Assembly: GCA_001515945.1 (NCBI GenBank)
Contig: LOER01000046.1
Coordinates: 124,001 to 188,000, forward strand
Length of the DNA: 64,000 nucleotides
DNA from: Desulfitibacter sp. BRH_c19
Lineage (GTDB): Bacteria > Bacillota > DSM-16504 > Desulfitibacterales > Desulfitibacteraceae
Reading direction: 5' to 3'
In this document: positions 16,407 to 25,199 of the stretch, in pieces
Position numbering within the stretch: the first letter of the stretch is position 1
Layout of the letters: each line of letters opens with the position of its first letter
Made by a program: the position numbers and the translations under genes
The notes under the pieces: model-generated
What the model was told of the DNA's origin: nothing
Seen by the model: the letters and a program-made list of their open reading frames with translations, nothing else
The model's database searches: none

Positions 16407-16662
16407 GTATTTTATCATAGTTATCTACTATCTTTGTCATTAGCTTTGCCAAAACCCTTCTATCTTCTTCATCTCCAACTGACCACATTTCTGCAAGAGC
16501 TGCCTGTCCTTTATTTCTTGGATCCACCATATGTATCAGTTTGCCAAATTGATATGCCATCCAACCAATTTTATCATCTGAAATCCCAACTACCTCGCCT
16601 GCATGCATGGCTTTTGATAAAAAGTATTTCCATTCTTCCCAATCATTATAGAATTTAACCAT
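16396..16662 (-). CDS. DUF3243-family protein
   Basis: This 88-residue soluble helical protein matches the DUF3243 pattern: W-x2-W near the N-terminus, GISDDKIGWMAYQFGK, VDPRNKGQAALAEMW and DEEDRRVLAKLM. The family, which includes B. subtilis YmfJ, has no assigned function. The ATG follows TAGGAG. It lies 27 bases downstream of the splB start region on the same strand. Confidence 0.8.
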   Translation of the reverse strand: MVKFYNDWEEWKYFLSKAMHAGEVVGISDDKIGWMAYQFGKLIHMVDPRNKGQAALAEMWSVGDEEDRRVLAKLMTKIVDNYDKIQKH

Positions 16663-16689
16663 AACACCACTCCTAGGATTTTAATTTTT

Positions 16690-17718
16690 TTATACAAAGT
16701 ATTCAATCTTACTATTTGGAAAATATTTTCCGATCATTCCCTTAAATATATTATTAATGCTTTTCATATCTTCTTTAGGATATAAGTACTTTGTATAACC
16801 GAACTGTCCATATTTTAGTTGTCTTTCTTCTTCATCCATTGGAAGGTCAGTATTTGGAAAGATATCCATTATATTATTTTTGGCCCTCGTAGTGTAGCGA
16901 TGCGTTATTATTTCAAAAGTTATGGCTTCTTTAACCACCTTTTGCAAATCATTTTGTAAGCTCAAAAATAGAGATTTATAGTCATCTTCCCAGCCGTCAT
17001 AAATTATGACTGGGCCAATAATAAATCCTAATGGATATTCAGCTTTTGCCACTTTTCTAGCAGCTGCCAGGCGTTCTTTCAAACCAGGTGTATTGTGCTC
17101 AAATTTTGTAATTACATAGGGCGTATTTATACTAAAGCGAAATCTAGTGTTTCCATTATGATTAATATTTAACAGGGAATTAACCTCAGCATACTTTGTC
17201 ACAAATCTAAACCTTCCATGGGATTCACCTGAAAAAAATCTAATTGTTTCCTCCAAATTGCCAGTTAGGTGTTCTAAAGCAAGCGGGTCTGAGGTAGCCG
17301 CTCCTTCAAAAACTGTTATTTCCGGTAATCTACCATCTATGTACTCCTTGGCTTTAGCTAGAACTTCATGAATATTAACATAGATCCTCAAATAGGGCTT
17401 TTTCCCAAGGGTTGTGTGAAGGTAACAATACTCACACATTCCAGGGCAACTGGTTGATAATGGTAGTTGATAATGAGCTGATGGTTTACAGGTCTGAAAA
17501 TCACTACTTTTCCTAACTCCAACTACAAGGGTCTTTTTTGCCTCCTTGAAGCCCTCTTGTGGACTTTTTCCGGGTATGCCTATAACCCTATTGTGGGAAC
17601 CAATTATTGTAACAGCCACATCTTTATCATTTTTGAATTGAGTATATAATTTTTCTCCTAGGGGATAATCCAAAGCCCCTTGCTCAAATAAAACTCTTTT
17701 AGGTTTAAAGGTTTGCAC
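16690..17718 (-). CDS. splB: Spore photoproduct lyase
   Basis: This radical-SAM enzyme repairs the spore photoproduct (5-thyminyl-5,6-dihydrothymine) during germination. The cluster motif is seen as CPGMCEYCYL (Cx3Cx2C), followed by HTTLGKKPYLRIYVN, characteristic of SplB, at about residues 93-120. The length of about 342 residues is normal. The start is uncertain: TTG 17736 lies on the GGAGG itself, so GTG 17718 about ten bases later is preferred. Its presence supports a spore-forming host. Confidence 0.93.
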   Translation of the reverse strand: MQTFKPKRVLFEQGALDYPLGEKLYTQFKNDKDVAVTIIGSHNRVIGIPGKSPQEGFKEAKKTLVVGVRKSSDFQTCKPSAHYQLPLSTSCPGMCEYCYLHTTLGKKPYLRIYVNIHEVLAKAKEYIDGRLPEITVFEGAATSDPLALEHLTGNLEETIRFFSGESHGRFRFVTKYAEVNSLLNINHNGNTRFRFSINTPYVITKFEHNTPGLKERLAAARKVAKAEYPLGFIIGPVIIYDGWEDDYKSLFLSLQNDLQKVVKEAITFEIITHRYTTRAKNNIMDIFPNTDLPMDEEERQLKYGQFGYTKYLYPKEDMKSINNIFKGMIGKYFPNSKIEYFV

Positions 17719-17742
17719 CTTATATTTTGCCTCCAAACATGA

Positions 17743-17785
17743 AAAAGCGACTTACCTTAGTAAATTTAAGGAAAACCGCTTTTTT
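17743..17785 (-). terminator. Intrinsic terminator after LOR/SDH gene
   Basis: On the minus strand AAAAAGCG pairs with CGCTTTTT, with an inner pairing CCTTA/TAAGG. The right arm ends in T's just before splB. Confidence 0.65.
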
Positions 17786-17841
17786 ATATTAGTATGTCAC
17801 TTTTTTCTTTTAATAAACAGCTTTAGGGGTATTAGTATCTG

Positions 17842-19071
17842 TTAATATTTGGTGTCAAGTCCCAAGTGCTCTGTTAATTGACGCAAAAACCACTCTACAT
17901 CACTAACCAAACCAATGGTTTGGAAGCTTCCCCTATCAGCAAGTTTTGTTACTACTGCAGGGTTTATGTCAACACAGATGGCTTTAATGGATGCTGGTAA
18001 AATATTTCCCGTAGCAATTGCATGAAGCATACTTGACAGCATAACAACCATCTCAACACCATCAAGCTTGGACCTCATGGCTTCCTGAGCCTTGATAACA
18101 TCAGTAATTACTTCAGGCATGGGACCATCATCTCTAATAGAGCCAGCAAGTACATATTGGGTCTTATTCTTAATAATAGTATACATAAGGCCCTTTGTAA
18201 GCACTCCTTGATTAACAGCTTCTTCTAGACTACCTGCAGCTCTAATTCTATTAATGGCCCTTAAATGATGTGAATGACCTTCCTGTATACATTTCCCGGA
18301 TTTCAAACAAATTCCTAGGGAGGTACCAAAAAATGCATTTTCAACGTCATGGGTTGCAACTGCATTTCCTGCGAAAACTACATCAAGATAATTGTTTTCA
18401 ATAAGTTTTTCCACCCAGATACCTGCTCCTGTGTGTATAACTGCAGGACCAAGAACAAACAAGATTTTTCCATTTCTTTCTTTAATACTTTGCATCTGCA
18501 AAGCTATATCCTTTATGATAAGATTTTTAGGCTTTTCACTACTAACTTCACTACCCATAAAGCTGAAAACCTCTTTATCTGCATCCACATCCATTGTCAA
18601 CACTTTAACTCCGGTTTTTCCAACCACTATCAGCTGACCTTTTTTGACCCTGCTGATTGGTATGCAATAGGCCTTTGGAGTTTCCGTCTCCTCTAATACT
18701 ATGGCACAATCCATTTCCATATTCTCAACTTTAATCCAACTATTATTGTGCCAAATAAAGGTGGGAAGATTTGTTGAAGAATAAAATCCCTCAGGGAACA
18801 CACCATCTCCTGGGGCTAATTCAAGCACTAATTTTGCCTCATTTAAAACACTAGCTCCTAGCTTAGAGACAATTTCAAGAACACTATTTAGAGTTTCCTG
18901 GGAAGGTGCAGTAACTTCCATAATTATGTAACTACTGTCAGCTTTTTTCTTTCCAATAACACTATGTTCAATGAATATTTCTCCACCGACATTTTCTACC
19001 TCTTCAAAAACAGCAGGCAATATCTTACTGTCAACAATATGTCCTCTTAATTCAACAGTTCTTCTAAACAT
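17842..19071 (-). CDS. LOR/SDH-domain protein, probable ornithine cyclodeaminase
   Basis: This 409-residue protein matches the TIGR00300 'LOR/SDH bifunctional enzyme conserved domain' family: N-terminal RTVELRGHIVDS...EHSVIGKKKADSSY, then a Rossmann-like C-terminal half with GPAVIHTGAG, VVFAGNAVATHD and GTSLGICLKSG. Archaeal members and the C-terminal part of cyanobacterial AgrE/ArgZ convert ornithine to proline. The next gene upstream is proline dehydrogenase (65-base gap), which supports that role here: ornithine to proline, then proline to pyrroline-5-carboxylate. The start has AGGGGG upstream. Probably in the same sigma-54-driven unit. Confidence 0.85.
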   Translation of the reverse strand: MFRRTVELRGHIVDSKILPAVFEEVENVGGEIFIEHSVIGKKKADSSYIIMEVTAPSQETLNSVLEIVSKLGASVLNEAKLVLELAPGDGVFPEGFYSSTNLPTFIWHNNSWIKVENMEMDCAIVLEETETPKAYCIPISRVKKGQLIVVGKTGVKVLTMDVDADKEVFSFMGSEVSSEKPKNLIIKDIALQMQSIKERNGKILFVLGPAVIHTGAGIWVEKLIENNYLDVVFAGNAVATHDVENAFFGTSLGICLKSGKCIQEGHSHHLRAINRIRAAGSLEEAVNQGVLTKGLMYTIIKNKTQYVLAGSIRDDGPMPEVITDVIKAQEAMRSKLDGVEMVVMLSSMLHAIATGNILPASIKAICVDINPAVVTKLADRGSFQTIGLVSDVEWFLRQLTEHLGLDTKY

Positions 19072-19136
19072 AGAAGACCCCCTAACAATATTTCTATTAC
19101 TATTATTCTATCCGTTATAGGAAATTAATACCACAA

Positions 19137-20057
19137 TTATTTTTTAAGTAGATTTTTTAGTATAAATACGATATTAGCAGGTCGTTCGGCTAATCTTCGT
19201 GAAAAGTACGGATACCAGTCTGTCCCATAGGGAACGTAGCAACGCACCTTGTGCCCTTCCCTAACAAGCTGTTCTTGAAGATTTGAGCATATACCATAAA
19301 GCATCTGAAATTCATACTGAGAAGTTGGTATGTTTTTCTTTGAGATATAATCTTTAGAAATATTTATTATATTCTCGTCGTGAGAGGCAATTGCTGTATA
19401 AAAACCTGCATCTAAGTGCTTTTTAATGATTTTTACTAAGTTATCATCAACATCTTTCTTTAGTGGAAATGCTACCTCTTTTGGTTCGTTATATGCACCC
19501 TTCATTAATCGAAAGTTTGGTTTTAAATCTGATAGGTTATCCATATCTTTTTCAGTTCTATATAGATAGGATTGAAGAGCTAACCCAACATTGTTTGGAT
19601 ATTTTTCCTTTAATTCTCTAAAGACAGCTATTGTAGCATCCACCTTTGATGAATCTTCCATATCTATTCTCACAAAGTTATCAAGCTCGTTAGCTTTACC
19701 TACAATTTCCATCAAATTGCTCAGGCAAAATTCCTGATCAATATCTAACCCTAATTGAGTTAATTTAACCGACAAATTGCTGTCAACACCAATATCACTA
19801 ATAACCTCTAATATTCTAATAGCTTCCATGGTACCATCAGTAGCTGTTTTGGCTTCATAGCAACTTTCTCCCAGATTATCTAGTGTGGCAGAAATGCCCT
19901 TTGCATTTAATTGTTTGATAGCATTAATCGCATTATCTATTTTTTCTCCAGCAACAAAGCGTTTTGCTCCAAGAGCGAGTCCATACTTATTCACAAAATT
20001 TGTTACAAGCTTATTCTCAGCAACTGTTAATACTACCTTTCTAGCAACATTACTCAA
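19137..20057 (-). CDS. Proline dehydrogenase
   Basis: This 306-residue, single-domain proline dehydrogenase oxidises proline to pyrroline-5-carboxylate with FAD. Family features are MKGAYNEPKEVAFP, TAIASHDENII, FQMLYGI and YVPYGTDWYPYFSRRLAERP near the C-terminus. The length agrees with monofunctional Bacillus-type enzymes. It starts at TTG after GGGGGG. A full-consensus sigma-54 promoter lies about 56 bases upstream, so it is likely induced by a bacterial enhancer-binding protein, perhaps in response to an amino acid. Confidence 0.93.
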   Translation of the reverse strand: MSNVARKVVLTVAENKLVTNFVNKYGLALGAKRFVAGEKIDNAINAIKQLNAKGISATLDNLGESCYEAKTATDGTMEAIRILEVISDIGVDSNLSVKLTQLGLDIDQEFCLSNLMEIVGKANELDNFVRIDMEDSSKVDATIAVFRELKEKYPNNVGLALQSYLYRTEKDMDNLSDLKPNFRLMKGAYNEPKEVAFPLKKDVDDNLVKIIKKHLDAGFYTAIASHDENIINISKDYISKKNIPTSQYEFQMLYGICSNLQEQLVREGHKVRCYVPYGTDWYPYFSRRLAERPANIVFILKNLLKK

Positions 20058-20112
20058 AAATAATCCCCCCTTTGTATTAGCAGAAAAATACCTATGCTAA
20101 ACATATTATTGT

Positions 20113-20128
20113 TGCAAGTTTCATGCCA
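20113..20128 (-). promoter_or_regulatory. Sigma-54 (-24/-12) promoter of proline dehydrogenase
   Basis: On the minus strand the sequence is TGGCATGAAACTTGCA, which matches the consensus TGGCAYRN4TTGCW at all fixed positions with correct 12-base GG-to-GC spacing (20127 and 20115). The start codon is at 20057. Confidence 0.8.
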
Positions 20129-20252
20129 TTTTAAATTGTTGCTAATGCTGACATTTACTACCCATTTAAAAGAATAATTCGTCTACTCTCTGGACAGAAT
20201 GACGATTTTTTAGACACTTTGTGGGAAAGCTATTATAGGGAGGTTTGAGTTT

Positions 20253-20984
20253 ATGGACTATTTAAATGTTTTATTAAGGGCATTCTTTGCCTTCGCTTTT
20301 CTTTTAATATTTAGCCGACTTGTCGGTAAAAAACAAGTTAATCAGTTTTCCTTTTTCGACTATATTGTAGGCATAACTGTAGGTTCAATCGCAGCTACAA
20401 CGACCACAGAGCTTGATTCTCCTCCTTACACACATTTGGCTGGAATGTTTTTCTGGTTTCTATTTGCCTGGCTTTTAGGAGTTGCCACTATAAAAAATAG
20501 AATAACCTCAAAGTGGTTATTAGGAGAACCGACAATTATTATTCATAATGGAAAAATTCTTGAGAAAAATATGGCAAAAATGAATTATCATATGGATGAA
20601 CTAATGCAGCAGTTAAGAATTAGGGGAGCTTTTAATCCAAGTGATGTAGAGTTTGCTGTCTTAGAAACTAACGGTTATTTATCTGTTAAAAAGAAATCTC
20701 AAAAACGAAGTGTAACACCTGAGGATTTAAATATTTCTACAAAATACGAAGGCATTTCTACAGAGCTAATATATGATGGCCAGATCATTTTGCAGAACTT
20801 AGAAATGATTGGTCTTAATAAGAATTGGCTAATTAGTGAATTAGAAAAACAAGGTATAAAGTCGCTTGCACAAGTGAGTCTTTGTATTTTAGAAAGTAAT
20901 GGAAAACTCTATGTAGATCTAAGAGATGATAATGTGAAACCTCCTACTGAAGTAAACATAAGTGATTATCCAGGACCAAACTAA
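20253..20984 (+). CDS. YetF/DUF421-family membrane protein
   Basis: This 243-residue protein has three N-terminal membrane helices and a cytoplasmic C-terminal part. Family segments are seen: LLRAFFAFAFLLIFSRLVGKK, QFSFFDYIVGITVGSIAA and LLGEPTIIIHNGKI, then DELMQQLRIRGAFNPSDVEFAVLE. DUF421 proteins are common in spore formers, but their role is not settled. The ATG follows AGGGAGG. It is transcribed alone, divergent from proline dehydrogenase. Confidence 0.88.
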   Translation: MDYLNVLLRAFFAFAFLLIFSRLVGKKQVNQFSFFDYIVGITVGSIAATTTTELDSPPYTHLAGMFFWFLFAWLLGVATIKNRITSKWLLGEPTIIIHNGKILEKNMAKMNYHMDELMQQLRIRGAFNPSDVEFAVLETNGYLSVKKKSQKRSVTPEDLNISTKYEGISTELIYDGQIILQNLEMIGLNKNWLISELEKQGIKSLAQVSLCILESNGKLYVDLRDDNVKPPTEVNISDYPGPN

Positions 20985-21085
20985 AAGCTCCATAAGATAA
21001 AACTTGGCTTGTGCCAAGTCTTTAACAGAGGTGGAAGCCTTAGTTGAATTAATTATCTACCGACAATTTATACTTCTGGTAGTAG

Positions 21086-21113
21086 AAAAAAATATCCTAC
21101 CTAGTGGTAGGAT
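21086..21113 (-). terminator. Intrinsic terminator after tRNA-Leu (GAG)
   Basis: On the minus strand ATCCTACC pairs with GGTAGGAT across a four-base loop and is followed by a T-run, 15 bases after the tRNA end. Confidence 0.8.
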
Positions 21114-21127
21114 TCCGTTTATACTAT

Positions 21128-21214
21128 TGGTGCGAGAGATGGGACTTGAACCCACACGTCAATTCTGACACATGCCCCTCAAACATGCCTGTCTGCCGAT
21201 TCCAGCACTCTCGC
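21128..21214 (-). tRNA. tRNA-Leu (GAG)
   Basis: This 87-base tRNA has a long variable arm, acceptor stem GCGAGAG/CTCTCGC and encoded CCA. The anticodon stem CATGT/GCATG (one G-U) frames loop UUGAGGG, giving anticodon GAG. Confidence 0.9.
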
Positions 21215-21267
21215 ATTATGCTCAACGAGTATTATAACAGATATTTTTTTTTATAGCAATATCAAAC

Positions 21268-22038
21268 CTATTCCTCCAAAAGTTTAATGAGCTTTAGCTT
21301 TCCAATAAATGTATCAATTTTCTCTACTGTTGGTATGCCTAACGCTTTATACGTCGGCATATAACTAAACTCTACATTAGTTGGTTCAACTCCAATTATA
21401 GATATTCCTAAGTTCATAATTTCCTTTATTAATGGATAATCTAATAATTTCGCAAAATCTAAACTGTTGTTTGTAGTGCCGCCCCCAACAATCAACAGGT
21501 AATCTGCTGGAACTGTAAAGTTACCACTAATACTTATGAATTCTGACTCCACTAATTCTTCGGCCATTATTGTATGATCTAATGGCTTTAGTTTTTTAGT
21601 AATAGTATTGATGAGGTCCGGAACTATCAGTTCAACTTGATTATGATCATAAAAATCTTTGGAGATTGTGATCTCAAATACCTTTTCCACTCCAGTTTCT
21701 GTTAAAGCACCTATAAACTCTTCCGGACTAAAGTCCGGATTTGTGACTAGTACCCCAACCCTTTTATCAGTTAATCTCTGTCCTGCAATAATGGGGAATA
21801 CTTCCTTGCCTAACTCATCATAGGTATTCAAATTTTCTTGAAGATTTAGTACATTAGATCTTAAAAAACGGTTATCATCTCTTAGCTTATCAAATTCCTT
21901 TTCAAGTAGCACAATTAATTGCTCTTGTTCTTTTATTAAAACACCATCACTTATCACGGTACTTCCAATAAATATTCCAATACCAAGTGCAAGAAAAAGA
22001 GCAATAACTGTAGCTATATGATATCTTAAATCGATCAT
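21268..22038 (-). CDS. MctB-type 'copper transporter' domain protein
   Basis: This 256-residue protein starts with one hydrophobic helix (VIALFLALGIGIFIGSTVI, residues 10-30), then a coiled coil (LLEKEFDKLRDDNRFLRSN), then an alpha/beta domain with VGVLVTNPDF and YLLIVGGGTTN. This order is that of the MctB family. The mycobacterial member is an outer-membrane channel-like copper resistance protein, but Clostridia lack that membrane, so the function here is unclear. The ATG follows AAAAGGGGG. Alone on its strand segment. Confidence 0.8.
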   Translation of the reverse strand: MIDLRYHIATVIALFLALGIGIFIGSTVISDGVLIKEQEQLIVLLEKEFDKLRDDNRFLRSNVLNLQENLNTYDELGKEVFPIIAGQRLTDKRVGVLVTNPDFSPEEFIGALTETGVEKVFEITISKDFYDHNQVELIVPDLINTITKKLKPLDHTIMAEELVESEFISISGNFTVPADYLLIVGGGTTNNSLDFAKLLDYPLIKEIMNLGISIIGVEPTNVEFSYMPTYKALGIPTVEKIDTFIGKLKLIKLLEE

Positions 22039-22124
22039 TTCATCCCCCTTTTCAGGGTAATCATATTAACTCTAGTTTTTGCCCTATATAATAGTCATAT
22101 ACTCATTAATAACAACACTTTTAA

Positions 22125-23165
22125 TTATATTATTCTTTCTAATCCATCTGTTACAGTTTTTCCAGGTATTCTTCCCCTTTTTGCTATGGGTTTTCCATTA
22201 ATTTCTTTAATATCCATTGTCATGTCAATGGGTGGCCTACTTGATATATAGCTACCTACTCCAAAGGCATCTGCACCTGCTGCAATGTGTTTTTCTATTT
22301 TTTCTGGATTCAGTCCTCCCGAGACAAAGATCTTTACATGGTTAAAACCTGCTTGATCTAGTCTTGCTCTTACTTCCTTGATTAGTTCTGGTCTTACGCC
22401 TCCTCTTTCACTAGGTGTATCTAGTCTAATGCCATAAAGCTTATCCTTAAGTGCATTTGCAACTCTTAAGGCTTCTTCAGCTTCATCTTTAAATGTATCC
22501 ACCAATATCAAACGTGATGCATCTTCTGGCATGTGTTTATCATAGGCCTCAGCAGCTTTAACTGTATCCCCCATAATTAGGAAAACCGTGTGAGGGGCAG
22601 TTCCAACAGGGTCTACTCCAAACAATTTTGCACCTAAAACACAGCTAGCACCACTAGCACCACCTACCAAGGCAGCTCTTTCCATGACTGGAGCAACGCT
22701 TGGGTGCACGTGCCTTGCACCAAAAGAAAAAAAGGATTTTTCTTTGACAATCTGTTTGATTTCATGAGCTGCTGTGGCCCACCCACTAGAATGTGCTAAT
22801 ATTCCTAGTATGGCTGTCTCGTGTATTCCAAACTCACTATAAGGGCCTTCTATTCTCATTACCACATCTTTAGCCTGGCAAGCCTGTCCTTCTTTTAAAG
22901 CCCATACTTTAATATCTTTGTCCCTCAAGAGATTTTTTGCTTCATCTATACCAGCTAGTATACCAGAACGCCTCATAAAAACCTCTGCAGTAACAGGTGT
23001 ATCTGCCAGCCCTTCTTTTTTAAGGATCTCATTGGTCCTTATAAAGTATATATCCGTAACTGCTCCATTTAGTATTTCCTCATGTTCTGCTGAAAAAAAA
23101 GGTCTATTTTTATCTATTTTAAGATTTTTTACCTTTTCTAGCGTATCTATTTCATTTCTTTTCAC
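22125..23165 (-). CDS. pncB: Nicotinate phosphoribosyltransferase
   Basis: The enzyme makes nicotinate mononucleotide from nicotinate and PRPP in the NAD salvage pathway. At about 346 residues it is the short form found in Clostridia and archaea. Family segments include FSFGARHVHPSVAP, GGASGASCVLGAKL, GTAPHTVFLIMGD and VKIFVSGGLNPEKI. I choose GTG 23165, six bases after GGGGTGA, over the upstream codon at 23174. Confidence 0.92.
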   Translation of the reverse strand: MKRNEIDTLEKVKNLKIDKNRPFFSAEHEEILNGAVTDIYFIRTNEILKKEGLADTPVTAEVFMRRSGILAGIDEAKNLLRDKDIKVWALKEGQACQAKDVVMRIEGPYSEFGIHETAILGILAHSSGWATAAHEIKQIVKEKSFFSFGARHVHPSVAPVMERAALVGGASGASCVLGAKLFGVDPVGTAPHTVFLIMGDTVKAAEAYDKHMPEDASRLILVDTFKDEAEEALRVANALKDKLYGIRLDTPSERGGVRPELIKEVRARLDQAGFNHVKIFVSGGLNPEKIEKHIAAGADAFGVGSYISSRPPIDMTMDIKEINGKPIAKRGRIPGKTVTDGLERII

Positions 23166-23270
23166 AACAATCACCCCATTAACTACAAAATTTCTCTTCT
23201 TCTATAACTAGAATTATTTATCATCACTAATTTTTCGTTATATATTGTTAAAATACCTCTTTTTAAACAA

Positions 23271-23828
23271 TTATTTCCCATAAAGTTTTTGATATGTTTC
23301 ATATGTACTATTAACTCTTCGGACATAATCTCTTGTTTCTCTAAAAGGGATTTTATCTATATCCTCATCACCAAGCCATATGCCTGTATCCACCCATTTT
23401 TTTACATTTCCCCTGCCTCCATTATAGGCAGCTAGGATAAGGTTGGTGTTATTATTAAACTCTTGTTTCAAGCTTGCTAAATACCAACTCCCCAGCCTTA
23501 TATTATACTTAGGTTCAAATAGTTTTTCTTCTTCATAAGGCACATTGATCTGATCACTTATCCACATGGCGGTTTCTGGCATTAACTGCATAAGACCTTT
23601 TGCACCTTTGTTAGATTCCGCCATAGAATTAAATCTACTTTCAACCCTAATTATTGAAGCTACAAAAAGAGGATCAAGCTGGCTTTGACTTGAGTAGAAT
23701 TCAATAGTTTCTCGATGATAATAAGGAAACCATAGCTTAAGCCCAAATGGTACAAGCACATATATGATAATTACGAACAATAAAAGCAAGGATAACACCT
23801 TTTTAATAAGTCCCAATCCTAAATTCAT
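23271..23828 (-). CDS. Soluble lytic murein transglycosylase-like protein
   Basis: This 185-residue protein has an N-terminal membrane anchor or signal (residues 8-28) and an SLT goose-lysozyme-type domain. The catalytic Glu is in ASIIRVESRFN; GAKGLMQLMPETA, the YNIRLGSWYL region and ILAAYNGGRGNV complete the family motifs. It would cleave peptidoglycan outside the membrane. Its ATG overlaps the coaE stop, so it is translated together with coaE, an arrangement extending the polA-mutM-ytaF-coaE row. Confidence 0.9.
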   Translation of the reverse strand: MNLGLGLIKKVLSLLLLFVIIIYVLVPFGLKLWFPYYHRETIEFYSSQSQLDPLFVASIIRVESRFNSMAESNKGAKGLMQLMPETAMWISDQINVPYEEEKLFEPKYNIRLGSWYLASLKQEFNNNTNLILAAYNGGRGNVKKWVDTGIWLGDEDIDKIPFRETRDYVRRVNSTYETYQKLYGK

Positions 23829-24466
23829 TCCCCTCGGTTCATTGCCTGATCTTTCTCTTTTACCTCTACTCCATTAGGCAAAATATTATTCCATAAACTT
23901 TTTAAATAAGATTGCAATTCATTAAGTTCTAGTTGCCCATCTATTATAATGTCTGCTCGTTTCTTTTTATCCTCTATGGGCATTTGAGATTCTATTCTTT
24001 TGATAGCTTGTCCCCTTGAAATTCTATCTCTTTTAATATTTCTTTGAATTTGGGTTTCCATATTAACCACTACCAACCATACTTCATCCACCATATTATC
24101 CATGCCTGTTTCAAGTAGTAAAGGAACTTCAAGAAATACTATCGGATTATTAATCTGTTTGAAATATTTGAGTCTATTTTCAAACTCATCTTTAACTCTC
24201 GGATGTATGATAGAGTTTAGTAGATTTCTCTTCTTCGGATCATTAAAGATTAATTCTCCTAAATACTTTCTATTAATATTTCCGCCTGATAGCAAAACAT
24301 TGTCTCCAAAAACTTCACGAATTTCCTGCCAGGCAGGTTTTCCAGGCTCAACTACTTCTCTTGCAACCTTATCTGCATCAATTATTGTAGCCCCAAATCC
24401 TAAAAGAATTGAGGCTACCGTGGTTTTTCCGCTGGCAATTCCTCCTGTAAGGCCAATTATCTTCAT
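23825..24466 (-). CDS. coaE: Dephospho-CoA kinase
   Basis: The enzyme catalyses the last step of coenzyme A synthesis. It has 213 residues with the P-loop GLTGGIASGKTTV at the N-terminus, DADKVAREVVEPG, and the lid region with RDRISRGQAIKRIESQM. AGGAGG precedes the ATG. It follows ytaF by nine bases and overlaps the transglycosylase gene. Confidence 0.95.
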   Translation of the reverse strand: MKIIGLTGGIASGKTTVASILLGFGATIIDADKVAREVVEPGKPAWQEIREVFGDNVLLSGGNINRKYLGELIFNDPKKRNLLNSIIHPRVKDEFENRLKYFKQINNPIVFLEVPLLLETGMDNMVDEVWLVVVNMETQIQRNIKRDRISRGQAIKRIESQMPIEDKKKRADIIIDGQLELNELQSYLKSLWNNILPNGVEVKEKDQAMNRGE

Positions 24467-24474
24467 GTTACCTC

Positions 24475-25119
24475 CTAAATCTGTGAAATCCCTAACATAA
24501 TTAAAATAATACCAGGTAATAAAGATCCTGTTATGCCTAAGCTACTAAAGCAACTCTTGCGTCCTAGCCATAAGCCTCCTGAAACCAACATGAATTTAAA
24601 GGTTCCAACAAAGATAGGTACTAAGAGCATTTGATAACCAGCCACAGCGGCACCAAAACCTGCCCCTAGTGCATCCATTGCTAGTGCAAATCCTAAAAAC
24701 AAAGCCTCTTTGGTGTTAATATTACCCGACCTATCAAAGTCTGCCTCCTCAGGTTCTTTTAATATCTGAATTACAATGCCAAGTCCAGGAATTTTAAAAC
24801 GCATTAAGCAAGGATCATTTTCAGTATTCTTATCAGGTTCATTAACCCTCTTCCATTTTGACCAAGCTTCAAATATTATCCAAATACCAACTAATATTAA
24901 TATAAAAGCACCTAATCTGCCTGCTGTCTCTGGGGTAAATAGAGACGCAACCAATGTCCCAAAATACATGGATATAGTGATAGCAAGTGCTGATGTGACA
25001 CAGATTACTAATAATGGGACAAGAGAAATACGTATACTTCTCATGCCATATGCCAAGCCAACACCAAAACCATCAACACTAACTGCCAAAGCAAATAGGA
25101 TGACAGATAATATTTCCAA
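24475..25119 (-). CDS. ytaF: Sporulation membrane protein YtaF (MntP-like family)
   Basis: This 214-residue membrane protein has six hydrophobic helices arranged as two similar halves, each with Asp in a helix (ALAVSVDGFGVGLAYG and GFALAMDALGAGFGAA). The loop between the halves contains DFDRSGNINTKEAL, an EF-hand-like segment. B. subtilis YtaF lies in the same polA-mutM-ytaF-coaE order. It starts at TTG after GGGAGG. MntP exports manganese; the substrate of YtaF is not known. Confidence 0.88.
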   Translation of the reverse strand: MEILSVILFALAVSVDGFGVGLAYGMRSIRISLVPLLVICVTSALAITISMYFGTLVASLFTPETAGRLGAFILILVGIWIIFEAWSKWKRVNEPDKNTENDPCLMRFKIPGLGIVIQILKEPEEADFDRSGNINTKEALFLGFALAMDALGAGFGAAVAGYQMLLVPIFVGTFKFMLVSGGLWLGRKSCFSSLGITGSLLPGIILIMLGISQI

Positions 25120-25199
25120 ATCTTTCGCCTCCCGAAGTTCATTATGATAGTTACATCATATGCTTCGGGAAACTAAGGGTGCCTGTTTCATCAAAAAAT

